A DNA stretch of 64,000 nucleotides, taken from the NCBI RefSeq assembly GCF_000760935.2, contig NZ_CP049745.1:1-64000 (forward strand), in the 5' to 3' direction. Both the position numbers and the translations under genes were made by a program. Below, piece by piece: positions 50,658 through 59,629 of the stretch (position 1 is the first letter of the stretch; every line of letters starts with the position of its first letter). The notes under the pieces are model-generated. The model made no database searches, had not been told where the DNA came from, and worked only from the letters and a program-made list of their open reading frames with translations. Origin of the DNA: Rhodococcoides fascians A25f. GTDB taxonomy: Bacteria > Actinomycetota > Actinomycetes > Mycobacteriales > Mycobacteriaceae.

Positions 50658-51763
50658 GCTTCTGTGGGGTTCTCGTTGATCTCGATAACAGTTTTGTCGT
50701 GGTTTTCTCCGGTCTCGCGTGCAGACTTGTACTCAATTTTTACATTTTTGGAGAATGATTCAACAGAACCCGTCAAACGAATACCAGAAGGGAAGGCGAC
50801 GGTGCGCTTGTTCAGCTTAGACTTAATATCCCCAATGTCTTTTGAAAATGCTCGTGTAGAAAAGTTCTCGGACTCCATGAATTGCCTAAAATCCGACGCT
50901 CTCTTCGTGTCTTCTGATAGATATCTTTCAGTGAATTCTTCCACTGAGATTGTTGGACTTACGTCAATCTTCAAGTAAGAGTACAGTGCGGTTTTAGTAT
51001 CCGCTTGCTCTTGAGGCGACGAGATCGCATTGTTCACATAATGACTTGTTAGCTCATAAAATCGTTTGGTTAAAAATGCGCTATCTTTAGGCAGCGCGCA
51101 CCCCAGGAAGGAATCGTAAAAGTACTTTGATGCATTCTGTCTGTCAGCTTGCGTCATTCGCTGATCGAATACGACGGCCTCCCAACCTTCGGCATCCATT
51201 TCGTTAGATAAGTCGCCGTCCCGTTCGACAAAGATACCCACCTTGTAGAGCTTGGAAGCAGGTGTCAAGACTAATTGGTCAAGAAGCTTCAGGGAAATCG
51301 AATCCGATTCGTCAATTGAGAATCCGGACTGTGGCTCTGCTTTCATTAAGGCCACGAATGACAAAGCGGGATACCCCGTCGTTCCGTTGATGATAAAGAG
51401 AAATCCCTCGGGGGGAACTTTTGTCCTCTGGGCATCCGCAAGTGCGTCAGTTATTTTTGTGGATATCCTGATGAATTCATCGTCGCTAGCGAAAGCTGCT
51501 TGCCTGCCCAGCTGGAACGTTGTATCTGCACCAGCCTTGACAATGTCTACCGTCATCGCCTTGGACTGATTTGCTACAGCCATGACCAGTCGTTGCTCAA
51601 TGAGTCGCTTGACGTCGGTATCGGGCCGGAACACCGACCTGGCGTAGATGGGTGTCACCCGTTCACCGCCTGGCGCTCGTTTGAAGACATGATGCAAGGT
51701 CAGTCGTTCTACAGTGAGGTTCTCGAACATGCCCGGCGTGACATCCTTCCAGTCCGCAGTCAA
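50654..51763 (-). CDS. nucleoid-associated (NA37/YejK-like) protein
   Basis: 369 residues. Features of the 37-kDa nucleoid-associated family: central strand LFIINGTTGYPALSFVALMK, then AEPQSGFSI and LYKVGIFV, and the helix KYFYDSFLGCALPKDSAFLT followed by KRFYELTSHYVN. NA37 proteins bind DNA. In operons with nucleases or toxins they are seen as defence components. It is coupled by ATGA to the RelA/SpoT gene. Low GC relative to neighbours indicates horizontal origin. Confidence 0.7.
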   Translation of the reverse strand: MTADWKDVTPGMFENLTVERLTLHHVFKRAPGGERVTPIYARSVFRPDTDVKRLIEQRLVMAVANQSKAMTVDIVKAGADTTFQLGRQAAFASDDEFIRISTKITDALADAQRTKVPPEGFLFIINGTTGYPALSFVALMKAEPQSGFSIDESDSISLKLLDQLVLTPASKLYKVGIFVERDGDLSNEMDAEGWEAVVFDQRMTQADRQNASKYFYDSFLGCALPKDSAFLTKRFYELTSHYVNNAISSPQEQADTKTALYSYLKIDVSPTISVEEFTERYLSEDTKRASDFRQFMESENFSTRAFSKDIGDIKSKLNKRTVAFPSGIRLTGSVESFSKNVKIEYKSARETGENHDKTVIEINENPTEA

Positions 51764-51908
51764 AGCGGTCAGACTCTAATCCAAACGCGCCAAAGGTCCT
51801 TGCCGCTTCGATGAACCGTATCTGCCATGCGGTTTTCAGGTACGACCTTGGGTCGCTTCTCAGCGAGGGATACTTCAGCACGTGTACTGAATGAATGACA
51901 GAAATATC

Positions 51909-51956
51909 TCCACTCAGCCTGGGGGCTCCGCATCTGTGGCCCCCAGGCTGAGTGGA
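51909..51956. repeat. perfect 18-bp inverted repeat between divergent genes
   Basis: TCCACTCAGCCTGGGGGC (51909-51926) pairs perfectly with 51939-51956 across a 12-base loop. It lies between the divergent starts at 51763 and 52040. There is no T-tract, so an operator or RNA hairpin is as likely as a terminator. Confidence 0.7.
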
Positions 51957-52039
51957 CAGCACACTGCTGTGTCCGCCTCGTCCACACGTCGCTTCTGCAC
52001 GGAAGACCTCGTGTCCGAGCGCTCAGGGAGGATGAGCGT

Positions 52040-52843
52040 ATGGACGACGAATGGCAAGCCGAAATCTATGACAGCATCCTCGCTCGCACAACGGCATTGT
52101 TCGCGGAGCGGGGCGACGAGCGAGTTGTCGCGCTCCTCGTTGACGTCAGAACCATGACCATCTCCGACGGATCCACCGTGATCGGGCGTAACGAAAACGC
52201 TTGGACGAACCTCCCGGAGGAGGTTTACAACCGCGCGGCGCTTCTCGACGTCGATGATCACCTCGTAAATCGATTCACGAACGACGTCCTTCAACAGATC
52301 AGCGCTGTTCTCGGCTATGTCGCTGGACGGTTGGGTGAACCCAACATCACCGAGGTACGGGTGCAGCCAGCCCTGCCTGACATAGTCGGCGACTGGCGCG
52401 AAATTTTTGCCGGACGTCTAGGCAGAGATCTGGTGAGCAATCAGGCCAGACGTGAGCGCAACTTGGCGAATTACCCAGTCGAAGATGGTCTCACGTTCGG
52501 CAGTAAAGAAGAGTTGACCGTATACAAGGTGCTCAAAGACCTGCAGCAGGGTGCACCGGAAGACCGGACAATTGCGATCGCACCGTCTCCGGGAGTCAGA
52601 CTTCGCGCCGGTCACACCTGGACTCCTGATTTCGTCGTCTTGGGTAACCGCAGAGCCGTTGTGATTGAGGTCGACGGGCCGCACCATCGCAGTAGCCGTC
52701 GATTCGCCGATGACAAGAACCGTGATCTGCAGTGGCAGCGTTGCGGTGTACCAACAGTCCGTCTGCCCGTCGAAGATATTTCCGATGTGACCGGGTTAAA
52801 GGCAAGGCTCGCCGAAGAGGTACGTCATCACCTCTGGAGGTAA
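52040..52843 (+). CDS. DUF559/Vsr-like PD-(D/E)XK endonuclease-type protein
   Basis: 267 residues. The C-terminal ~120 residues match the DUF559/very-short-patch-repair-like nuclease fold: SKEELTVYKVLKDLQQ, HTWTPDFVVLGNRRAVVIEV (catalytic Asp and Glu), DGPHHRSSRRFADDKNRDLQ, then WQRCGVPTVRLPVEDI. The N-terminal half is unassigned. It sits beside the RelA/SpoT-NA37 operon and near the restriction-modification pair, so a defence or DNA-repair role is plausible. Confidence 0.75.
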   Translation: MDDEWQAEIYDSILARTTALFAERGDERVVALLVDVRTMTISDGSTVIGRNENAWTNLPEEVYNRAALLDVDDHLVNRFTNDVLQQISAVLGYVAGRLGEPNITEVRVQPALPDIVGDWREIFAGRLGRDLVSNQARRERNLANYPVEDGLTFGSKEELTVYKVLKDLQQGAPEDRTIAIAPSPGVRLRAGHTWTPDFVVLGNRRAVVIEVDGPHHRSSRRFADDKNRDLQWQRCGVPTVRLPVEDISDVTGLKARLAEEVRHHLWR

Positions 52844-52881
52844 AGCACGGATCCCAGTTCTGTGTTTCTGCCTGACGGACC

Positions 52882-52908
52882 GTCAACATGTCTTGACGGT
52901 GCGGTAAC
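52882..52908. repeat. 27-bp repeat, copy 1 (also 55772-55798)
   Basis: It starts GTCAACATGTCTTGACGGTG. 24 of 27 bases match the second copy at 55772-55798 in direct orientation. It contains a GTCAA/TTGAC dyad. The two copies bracket the MerR gene and the inactive recombinase homologue. Confidence 0.65.
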
Positions 52909-53052
52909 TGCGGAATACGCGCCTGCAACGTTGAACCCCCAGACATCGACCAGCTGTCACAGAACTCCGTCTGACGCTTGGGACTGCCCCTAGTTCAGTT
53001 GACTGTTAGGGCTGAGTGGTTCAGCCCGCGTGCGGTGTGATCAAATCGTTAC

Positions 53053-53083
53053 TTGAAACTAACGCTACGTCAGGTTTTAGAGT
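53053..53083 (+). promoter_or_regulatory. MerR-type promoter
   Basis: TTGAAA (53053) and TAGAGT (53078) with a 19-base spacer containing an ACGCTACGTCAGG dyad, as found at actinobacterial MerR/TipA-like promoters. It lies upstream of the MerR gene. Confidence 0.55.
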
Positions 53084-53111
53084 AGGAGGCGCACATCGAT
53101 GGGAGGGGATC

Positions 53112-53723
53112 TTGGCTAAGCGGGTATGGCGAGTTGGAGAGTTGGCCCGGGAGTCCGGCGTCACAGTGCGGGCGTTGCACCATTACGAGGCTCTCGGATT
53201 GCTAGTCGCGTCGTCGCGAACGTCGGGCGGCCATCGGTGCTATACGCAGGCCGATGTTCGGCGGCTACATCGCATTGTGGCGTTGCGGAGCTTGGGGTTT
53301 CCACTCGAAGACATCGCTGCGGCGTTGCGCGCCGAACCCGACTTGGATCCCGGAGACCTCATTCGGGAGCAGTTGGTCCTGATCGAGGAACGCATCGATC
53401 GGGCCGCGGTTCTACGGAATCGTTTGCTCGTTGTGCTCGATGGTCTTGACAACGCGGTCGAGCCATCGACATCAGAATTCCTGCGATTGATAGAGGAGAC
53501 CATGACCACTCACCAACCTTTGACCTCAGAAGAATTCGAAAGCCTCAAGCAGAAGCGTGAAGAGTTCGCGCAGCGGATGGGTTCAGCGAAACTGGAGGAA
53601 CTCTCGAAACGACGCAAATCCAGCGCCGCGGAAATGAGCCGTGCCGAACACGAGAGGTTACGTGACAACCGCGCGCGGATCACTCCGCCCGACATCGAAA
53701 CCGCCGCGATCGCAGATCAGTAG
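53112..53723 (+). CDS. MerR-family regulator (TipA-like)
   Basis: 203 residues from TTG 53112 (GGAGGGG upstream), which places the first residues exactly at the MerR domain (RVWRVGELARESGVTVRALH, then YEALGLLVASSRTSGGHRCY). A dimerisation helix follows (DLIREQLVLIEERIDRAAVL). The C-terminal ~65 residues are Lys/Glu/Arg-rich helices (FESLKQKREEFAQRMGSAKL), shorter than the TipAS ligand domain, so it may be a truncated TipA-type activator. The promoter at 53053-53083 suggests autoregulation. No target gene follows directly. Confidence 0.88.
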   Translation: MAKRVWRVGELARESGVTVRALHHYEALGLLVASSRTSGGHRCYTQADVRRLHRIVALRSLGFPLEDIAAALRAEPDLDPGDLIREQLVLIEERIDRAAVLRNRLLVVLDGLDNAVEPSTSEFLRLIEETMTTHQPLTSEEFESLKQKREEFAQRMGSAKLEELSKRRKSSAAEMSRAEHERLRDNRARITPPDIETAAIADQ

Positions 53724-53751
53724 GAACCTAATTGCTGTCGCCTCGAATTAT

Positions 53752-53837
53752 ACCTGTCAGGATTGACAGGTCCTGCCGGGCGCGACGGTCAGGAGGGCCG
53801 CTCTGATGTTCCTGCCGTATAGCAACATCAGAGCGGC
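53752..53837 (+). terminator. hairpins after the MerR gene
   Basis: ACCTGTCA/TGACAGGT (53752-53771) is followed by a perfect 14-bp stem GCCGCTCTGATGTT (53797-53810) with 53824-53837 and a 13-base loop. They probably terminate the MerR transcript. Confidence 0.65.
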
Positions 53838-54608
53838 AAATTGAACAGGCCCCAAGCCCCCGCACTGAGCAAGCAGCCGCGTCCACGGAACGACCCAGTA
53901 GATCACCGAAGCTCGTCATTCAGCTTTGCCGGTCCGGAACACGCTGCGCCAGAACATGGGAGCAATAACTCTGTCTCGTAGGGTCATTCACAAGACCGAC
54001 CTGAGGCAACCGTGACGCCGACTGCCCAACACCCCATGGGCTAACGTTGATAGCGAGGTCGTGGATGCACGCAGTGCGTTCGTGCACGATGCCCACTTGG
54101 AGCAGACGGTCTGCGCTTCGACCCTCTGCGGACGTGATGCGGCTTGCAAACCTCGGTAATCGACGACGAAACATCCCTACTAGCCTTTCACGACCGGCTT
54201 GCCAGGATCTGCCTCGAATCGAAGTCTTCGGCCAGAATTCTGCTAATGCGCTCTTCGTGGGGTGATGCGGTGGGGACGCGCACCGAAAGCACTTTCGCGA
54301 AAACGGTCTCTCGATAGCAGGCACCGTGCCGGAGACGAAGCTCGTTATGCGGTCGACACCGTGTGCGTCGGAGAACACTCGAGCTCGGTGCGCGAAACCG
54401 ACCGCAGTGGCTCCGCCTTCTCGCCGGGAAGCGCTTCAATACAGCCTGCCGTGAGTGCCGTGGGTCTTCCGTGCCTGGGTTTAGGGCGACATCGGCCATC
54501 GATATCGCCGGCTCGGCTATCAACGCGAATACGCACCAGGTGCGCGGCAAGCGACCCACGGCGACTGTGTCCGATCCGGTCGGCTTTTAGCCCGGTACCG
54601 TCGCACTT
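53838..54608. other. non-coding or decayed region
   Basis: 770 bases without a convincing gene. Frames present are Arg/Ser-rich and lack start signals. Confidence 0.4.
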
Positions 54609-55607
54609 GTGACACCGAGACGGGGCAGCGCGGTGAGCGGTTACAGCTATCAGTGGTCGTTGTTCGTCGATTGGTGTTCCGCGGCCGACGTCGAGGCTCT
54701 CCCCGCGTTGCCGGTCACGTTGGCCGAGTTCCTCGATGAGAACCCTGCCGGCGACGCGGTTCAGCTGCGTCGGGTTTCCGCGATCAACCGCGCTCACCTC
54801 GATGCTGGCCATCCTGCGCCCGGGCGAGTCACGTCGATTCGGATGGCACTGGACTCGGCTCGCAGCGAGCGAACGATGCGGCGTGCCTCGCAGTACCAAG
54901 GGATCGCGGCCGAACTACCCAATATCGGATCGACGGCTGCACTGTTCGGTCGCCGCGACGCCGTCCTGCTCATTCTCACCGGAGCGGGCTTGTCCCATAA
55001 GGCTATTGCAGGACTCGACCGCACCGACATCACCACCGACGGCGACAGTGTGTGGATCGGCGGCCGCCACCGAATCCGCATCGCCCCCACCGACGCCACC
55101 GATTTCGAGCCGGCCACGATATGGGACCGATGGCACACGGTGCTGCGGTTCTCCGACAGCTACCCCTCGACGACACTGCTGGCAGAACATCTACAGCGCA
55201 ACACGTTTCCGGATATGACCGCGTTGCCACACCGCCCGGGTCCGATCGCGGTACCGATCGACCGGTGGGGACACCTGCCCCTGCCAGTCGCGGCGATGAC
55301 CGCAGCCGAGGTCGGAGCGGTGATTGCCAGGCACCGCATCGGAGCTTCTCCACTGCACACCCCACGTCGTCCCATCATCAGACCGTCCGACGGTACCGAT
55401 CGGAGTGACCCAATCGCCGCGCCGGAGCCGGTCTCTGTAGACCTCGACTCCGGGTACTACCGCTCGGGCGTCGAGGCACGTCGCCGTGCCCACACGGCGC
55501 TGGCCGATGTACCGGACATGGTCGACGACGTCGAGGACCGCATCGAGCAACTCCTCGAACGCACCCTGAAACTCCTCGACTCATCCGCCGACGGTGGTAG
55601 CACCTGA
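54609..55607 (+). CDS. inactive tyrosine-recombinase homologue (partner protein 2)
   Basis: 332 residues from GTG 54609. TACCGT ends 7 bases before it, suggesting a leaderless mRNA. It is homologous to 20763-21857: YSYQWSLFVDWCSAADVEAL, LAEFLDENPAG, TAALFGRRDAVLLILTGAGL, then VPIDRWGHLPLPVAAMTA and SVDLDSGYYRSGVEARRRAH. The catalytic Arg is absent (GLSHKAIAGL), and no H-x-x-R or Tyr box is present, so it cannot recombine DNA alone. No active recombinase is adjacent here, unlike on the transposon. The nearest is 45688-46863. Confidence 0.78.
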   Translation: MTPRRGSAVSGYSYQWSLFVDWCSAADVEALPALPVTLAEFLDENPAGDAVQLRRVSAINRAHLDAGHPAPGRVTSIRMALDSARSERTMRRASQYQGIAAELPNIGSTAALFGRRDAVLLILTGAGLSHKAIAGLDRTDITTDGDSVWIGGRHRIRIAPTDATDFEPATIWDRWHTVLRFSDSYPSTTLLAEHLQRNTFPDMTALPHRPGPIAVPIDRWGHLPLPVAAMTAAEVGAVIARHRIGASPLHTPRRPIIRPSDGTDRSDPIAAPEPVSVDLDSGYYRSGVEARRRAHTALADVPDMVDDVEDRIEQLLERTLKLLDSSADGGST

Positions 55608-55771
55608 CACGACGGCTCAAGATCGACACACCAAGACCCCACCGTCGCATACCTCATCGAACACAGCGATCGGACACCAACTCGTTGCCCCAACAGGGGT
55701 CCAGCACCTCAACGCAGAACGGCGACAAATGACGTGCGGCCTACGGGCTCAGTCCCGACACCCCGCACACT

Positions 55772-55798
55772 GTCAACATCTCTCGACGGTGCGGTAGC
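55772..55798. repeat. 27-bp repeat, copy 2
   Basis: It starts GTCAACATCTCTCGACGGTG and matches 52882-52908 at 24 of 27 positions. It is followed at 55816-55846 by five ACCGAC-type hexamers. Confidence 0.65.
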
Positions 55799-55813
55799 CC
55801 GTTACCGTCCATC

Positions 55814-55845
<32 letters not shown>

Positions 55846-55945
55846 AGTCGATGCAACACTCCGTTCGCCCAGGTGCAGCACGTCGACGTAGTGCGCCCGG
55901 ATCTACGCCATGCAGCTTTCCTATCAGATTGTATACGCAAATATA

Positions 55946-55980
55946 AGATAGAATCCGATACAACTAGATACAATCCGATA
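55946..55980 (+). promoter_or_regulatory. two direct repeats before the AAA ATPase gene
   Basis: AGATAGAATCCGATA (55946-55960) and AGATACAATCCGATA (55966-55980), 20-bp period. They end 10 bases before ATG 55991. They are AT-rich and probably overlap the promoter. Confidence 0.6.
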
Positions 55981-55990
55981 GTCTGAGGCT

Positions 55991-57163
55991 ATGGAGTACG
56001 GACTGAACCCCTTCACACCAGGGTCTGGCACCCGACCACCCGAACTCGTCGGGCGCACTGCCGAACTCGAACGATTCGACCTGTTGGTCGCGCGGGCGAA
56101 ACGGCGGCGCTACGACCGTGGGCTCATGCTGCAGGGTCTGCGGGGGGTAGGGAAGACCACGCTGTTGGCGACCATGGCGGACCAGGCTCGCCGCCACAAT
56201 TGGGTGGTGGTCGAGGTCGAGGCCCAGACCAGTGTGGAAGGTGCCGAAGCCCTGAGACGGCGCATCGCCAAAGACATCTCTCGCGCTGTACGTCGTCGTC
56301 AGTTCGCCGGCCCGGTCGCGAACAAGATCCGGCAGTTGACCGAAGAGTTCTCGGTGTCCGCCACCGCGTTCGGTGTCGGAGTCGAGCTCGCTCGCTCAAC
56401 CGATACCGAGAAGCCGACCTTAGGGGTCGAATTCGAGGATCTCGTCGAAGATCTCACCGAGGAACTGCGCAAGGACGGCACCGCGCTGGGGCTGTTCATC
56501 GACGAGATGCAGGAACTCGAGCCGGCGCTACTGCAAGTGATCCTGGCAACCCAGCACCGTGCGGCCCAGCGAGAATGGCCGTTCTTCGTGTGTGGCGCAG
56601 GCCTGCCGAACCTCGCGCAAGCATTGGCAGACGCACGGTCGTACGCCGAGCGCCAGTTCGATTACAGGACCATCGGTCCGCTCGCTGACGATCAGGCCCG
56701 CGATGCGATCGTCACACCCATCGCCAGGCTGAACCAAGACATCTCTGTCGAAGCGACCGACTACATCGTCGCGGCAAGTGACGGATACCCGTACTTCCTT
56801 CAAGTGTTCGGTCACGAGCTCTGGCAGGCAGCCCAGCAATCCCCGTTCACTCTCGCCGACGCCGAGGACGCCGTCGACACCGGCCATGCCTCGCTCGATT
56901 CCGGCTTCTACAGCTCGAGGTGGCTACGGGCCACCGAAGCAGAAAAGCGATATTTGGTCGCCATCGCACGCAGCGGAACAGACACTCCGCGGACGGCAAC
57001 CCTCGCCGAGGCCCTCGGATCGAACCCGCAATCGATGGCACCGCACCGTGACTCCTGCATACGCAAAGGACTCATCTGGTCTCCCGCCCGCGGCCTGGTT
57101 GCTTTCACCGTCCCCGGGATGGCGGACTTCATCCGTCGCCAACCCAACGCTCCGGTCATCTGA
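55991..57163 (+). CDS. Orc1/Cdc6-like AAA ATPase
   Basis: 390 residues. Start motif NPFTPGSGTRPPELVGRTAE, Walker A QGLRGVGKTTLLA, Walker B ALGLFIDEMQEL, sensor segment WPFFVCGAGLPNL, and a C-terminal winged-helix region (TATLAEALGSNPQSMAPHRD). This is a STAND/Orc1-like ATPase common in actinobacteria, and many copies lie on plasmids and mobile elements. It could assist replication, recombination or target choice. It lies between the inactive recombinase and the rep gene. The direct repeats before it suggest its own regulation. Confidence 0.85.
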   Translation: MEYGLNPFTPGSGTRPPELVGRTAELERFDLLVARAKRRRYDRGLMLQGLRGVGKTTLLATMADQARRHNWVVVEVEAQTSVEGAEALRRRIAKDISRAVRRRQFAGPVANKIRQLTEEFSVSATAFGVGVELARSTDTEKPTLGVEFEDLVEDLTEELRKDGTALGLFIDEMQELEPALLQVILATQHRAAQREWPFFVCGAGLPNLAQALADARSYAERQFDYRTIGPLADDQARDAIVTPIARLNQDISVEATDYIVAASDGYPYFLQVFGHELWQAAQQSPFTLADAEDAVDTGHASLDSGFYSSRWLRATEAEKRYLVAIARSGTDTPRTATLAEALGSNPQSMAPHRDSCIRKGLIWSPARGLVAFTVPGMADFIRRQPNAPVI

Positions 57164-57361
57164 TCTCATACAGAACGCCATCTGGGCCGAAGTCGAGCAC
57201 GTAGACGGATCGCGCAGCGCGGCATCACACAGCGAGGTCGGTGTAGGAACCAGTTCGATCCACCGTTGCCGCGTCCAACCACGCGGCGGGCGAGCGCGAG
57301 CAACGCGAACACGGCCGGCGCGCCCGCGTCTGCCCTAGATGGGTGACCGGTACTCAGTGCG

Positions 57362-59230
57362 TCAGAACGGGTCTGGCGGCCCGGTATCCATCACGGCGAG
57401 GATGTAGTCGTGGTCGGGTGGATCGGCCGGGTGATCGTCACCAATCGCGAACAATGACCGATCGGGCTCGGGCGGGGTGCGTGCCTCCTCCCGCGCTGCG
57501 AGCCATTCTCGCCAGACGATGCGTTCGGCGCGGTGGCGCACGATGCGGGCACGGACGGCCGACGTGAGACCGTGACGATGGCCGATGTCGTCGAGTTCGA
57601 CCGGCCCGACACCGATGTGGGCGTTCTCGACCGTGAGCAGACCGGCGACGCGAAGATCCAACAAGACCTCGTACCCGCTGGTGCGTCCCATCCCGGTGGC
57701 GGTGAACAACTCGTCCGGGGTAAGGGGTTCTGCTGCGGCGAGGACGGCGTCGTAGACGATGCGGTGACGCCATCCGATGACACTCCATGCCGGGTGTACT
57801 GATTCGACCTCTGCTGCCCCCGCCACGGTGTCGGTTACCGCCGCTCGTCCCGCATGTGTGGGCACCAGCGCGTACCGATCCGGGTTCTGGCCCACTCCGC
57901 GTTCGATCAGCAACAGCGGTGAGCCTTCCATGTCCCGCAGCCGCTCCAGAACTGACCACACCGTCGATTCAGGGAGCATGCCAGCGGCGATGGACAATGA
58001 CCGCCCACCGACACCGACAGTGGGAACACCTTCAACTATTTGATCGGACACTGCGGCAGCCCACGCCAAGGCTTGAACGACTGCATGGGTAGTCCATCGA
58101 TCTCGCCGATGAAGAAACTCGGAAGCGACCCAGGTTTGAGCGTGGGTAAGCCATGAACGAAATACCGGATCGTTGGTACCCCCTGTGTGCCTTTGCTTGT
58201 GCCCGATATCCCGGACTGGGTCCGGGAGTGTCGATGCGGCCCAGTCGAGGGCGCGGGCAGTGTCGCGGCGGATGGCACGTTCGGGTTCGGCGTAACGGCC
58301 GTACGCGGCACGTACACCCGCCCATGCAGGTTCAGTGACGCGGGTGAGGATGTCGGCGGCGCTGGCACCGGCTAGGACGGCGTGGGTGATAACCGACTGG
58401 CGTGCTTCCGAGCGTGAAGGCCAACGCCGGGTGTCGATGCGGCCGGTGCTGGCGAAGTCGAGGACGCAGCGCGGCGGAGGGGTGGAGCGGCAGAAACGCG
58501 GATGCAACCGGGCATCATCGCTACCGCCGAGGACGCGTTCGGCGGACGTCTCGGCGCGGATGTGGGCGTCGATCGGGCTGGTGATCGCGCGGCCCGTTCC
58601 TCCGAGCAGGGCTTCGAGGCGTTGGAGTGTGCCGGCATCGGACCCGACGGTCAGGATGTCGGATGCTACCGCCGGGTCGAGGTCGACGAGGGTGCGGTAG
58701 CCACCTTCTTTGCACTGCGAGCCCGGCACGGTGATGCAGCCGGTTGCGTCGTTGGTCATCGGTGTGATGTCCAACGTGGGAAGTCGCGCTGCGAGAAGGC
58801 GCAACAACGGTCGTACCTCGTGGGCGGTGACTGTTCTTCCCGGTGCCAGCGGTATCAGCACGTGTCGGCCGCCGCTGGTCGATTCGTCGACGACGGCGCG
58901 GCCACCGCATTCGGTCAGCCACGCCAGCAGACGCGTTACGTCGGCGACAACGGCGGCGTAGCCGTGGTGTTTGGTGTCGAAGTCCAGGGCAACGATGCCG
59001 GCGCGCCCGCGGGAGAACAGCGGCACAGCCGCTGGCAGTGCTGGTCTTTTGATCGTCAACGGTCCCGCGGACACGTATTTACGCGTCGTCGGGTCGTACA
59101 GCCTCATCGATCGGCGCGCAGCAATAGCCGATGCGAATCGTCGCCACAACCGGTCTGCAGTCGCATCCGGATGGACGACACGAGCGATCAATCTTGTACC
59201 TACTTCAGGGCACGATGTACCCTGAGACAT
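57362..59230 (-). CDS. plasmid replication protein with AEP primase-like domain
   Basis: About 622 residues from ATG 59230. The N-terminal archaeo-eukaryotic primase/Prim-Pol-like core has RAGIVALDFDTKHHGYAAVV (D-x-D), DESTSGGRHVLIPLAPG (s-G-G-x-H) and CITVPGSQCKEGGYRTLVDL. Central helices include FRSWLTHAQTWVASEFLHRR. C-terminal winged helices include PLTPDELFTATGMGRTSGYE. Such proteins serve as initiators/primases of actinobacterial plasmids. It is downstream of a CopG-like repressor gene, separated by a structured region likely encoding an antisense RNA. A TTG at about 59239 is an alternative start. Confidence 0.8.
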   Translation of the reverse strand: MSQGTSCPEVGTRLIARVVHPDATADRLWRRFASAIAARRSMRLYDPTTRKYVSAGPLTIKRPALPAAVPLFSRGRAGIVALDFDTKHHGYAAVVADVTRLLAWLTECGGRAVVDESTSGGRHVLIPLAPGRTVTAHEVRPLLRLLAARLPTLDITPMTNDATGCITVPGSQCKEGGYRTLVDLDPAVASDILTVGSDAGTLQRLEALLGGTGRAITSPIDAHIRAETSAERVLGGSDDARLHPRFCRSTPPPRCVLDFASTGRIDTRRWPSRSEARQSVITHAVLAGASAADILTRVTEPAWAGVRAAYGRYAEPERAIRRDTARALDWAASTLPDPVRDIGHKQRHTGGTNDPVFRSWLTHAQTWVASEFLHRRDRWTTHAVVQALAWAAAVSDQIVEGVPTVGVGGRSLSIAAGMLPESTVWSVLERLRDMEGSPLLLIERGVGQNPDRYALVPTHAGRAAVTDTVAGAAEVESVHPAWSVIGWRHRIVYDAVLAAAEPLTPDELFTATGMGRTSGYEVLLDLRVAGLLTVENAHIGVGPVELDDIGHRHGLTSAVRARIVRHRAERIVWREWLAAREEARTPPEPDRSLFAIGDDHPADPPDHDYILAVMDTGPPDPF

Positions 59231-59239
59231 GTCACGCAA

Positions 59240-59337
59240 GACAAGTCCCTTCGGGGAGTAGCAACACCCGAGTCGCGAGCTAGTCACTCGCTTCTCTGAT
59301 TTCGAGAACCCTCGGCCCGCCCGCCGGGGGTTTTTCG
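59240..59337 (+). ncRNA. probable countertranscribed RNA controlling rep
   Basis: The + strand, antisense to the rep leader, holds three hairpins: TCCC-TTCG-GGGA (59246-59257), GCGAG/CTCGC (59275-59291), and a GC-rich stem AACCCTCGGC/GCCGGGGGTT (59307-59332) running into TTTTT, a typical intrinsic terminator. No + strand protein gene ends here. The arrangement copG-antisense RNA-rep recalls pMV158-type copy control. On the mRNA side the first hairpin covers the GAAGGGA ribosome-binding region. Confidence 0.6.
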
Positions 59338-59399
59338 TTATCTGTGCTGCGCTAATTCAGTTGAATGAGTGTCCCGAATGTCGGTTCGGAACTGAACGA

Positions 59400-59612
59400 T
59401 CACGCAGTCAGGGGCAACACCCCTTGGTTCTGCGGTCGGTTGAGTTCAAGTGCGAGGTCCTCGCGGTCGTTCACGATCGCGATGAGGTCGGCCAGGTATT
59501 GACCCAAAGACGTCACACCTGCTGAACTCTGTTGTTCTTCGAGCGTCTTGATCAGCTCTAGCGGGATTCGGACAGTCAACGGCTTCCGGTCACCCTTACT
59601 GGGCATCGGCAT
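59400..59612 (-). CDS. CopG-like ribbon-helix-helix protein
   Basis: 70 residues (MPMPSKGDRKPLTVRIPLEL, then IKTLEEQQSSAGVTSLGQYL). The strand K-P-L-T-V-R-I-P and two helices match the RHH fold. ATG 59612 has AAGGAGG upstream. The gene lies 170 bases upstream of rep on the same strand. It should repress its own promoter through the GCATCAT repeats at 59630-59668 and so limit rep transcription, as CopG does in pMV158-like plasmids. Confidence 0.8.
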   Translation of the reverse strand: MPMPSKGDRKPLTVRIPLELIKTLEEQQSSAGVTSLGQYLADLIAIVNDREDLALELNRPQNQGVLPLTA

Positions 59613-59629
59613 AGCGTGGCCTCCTTCAT

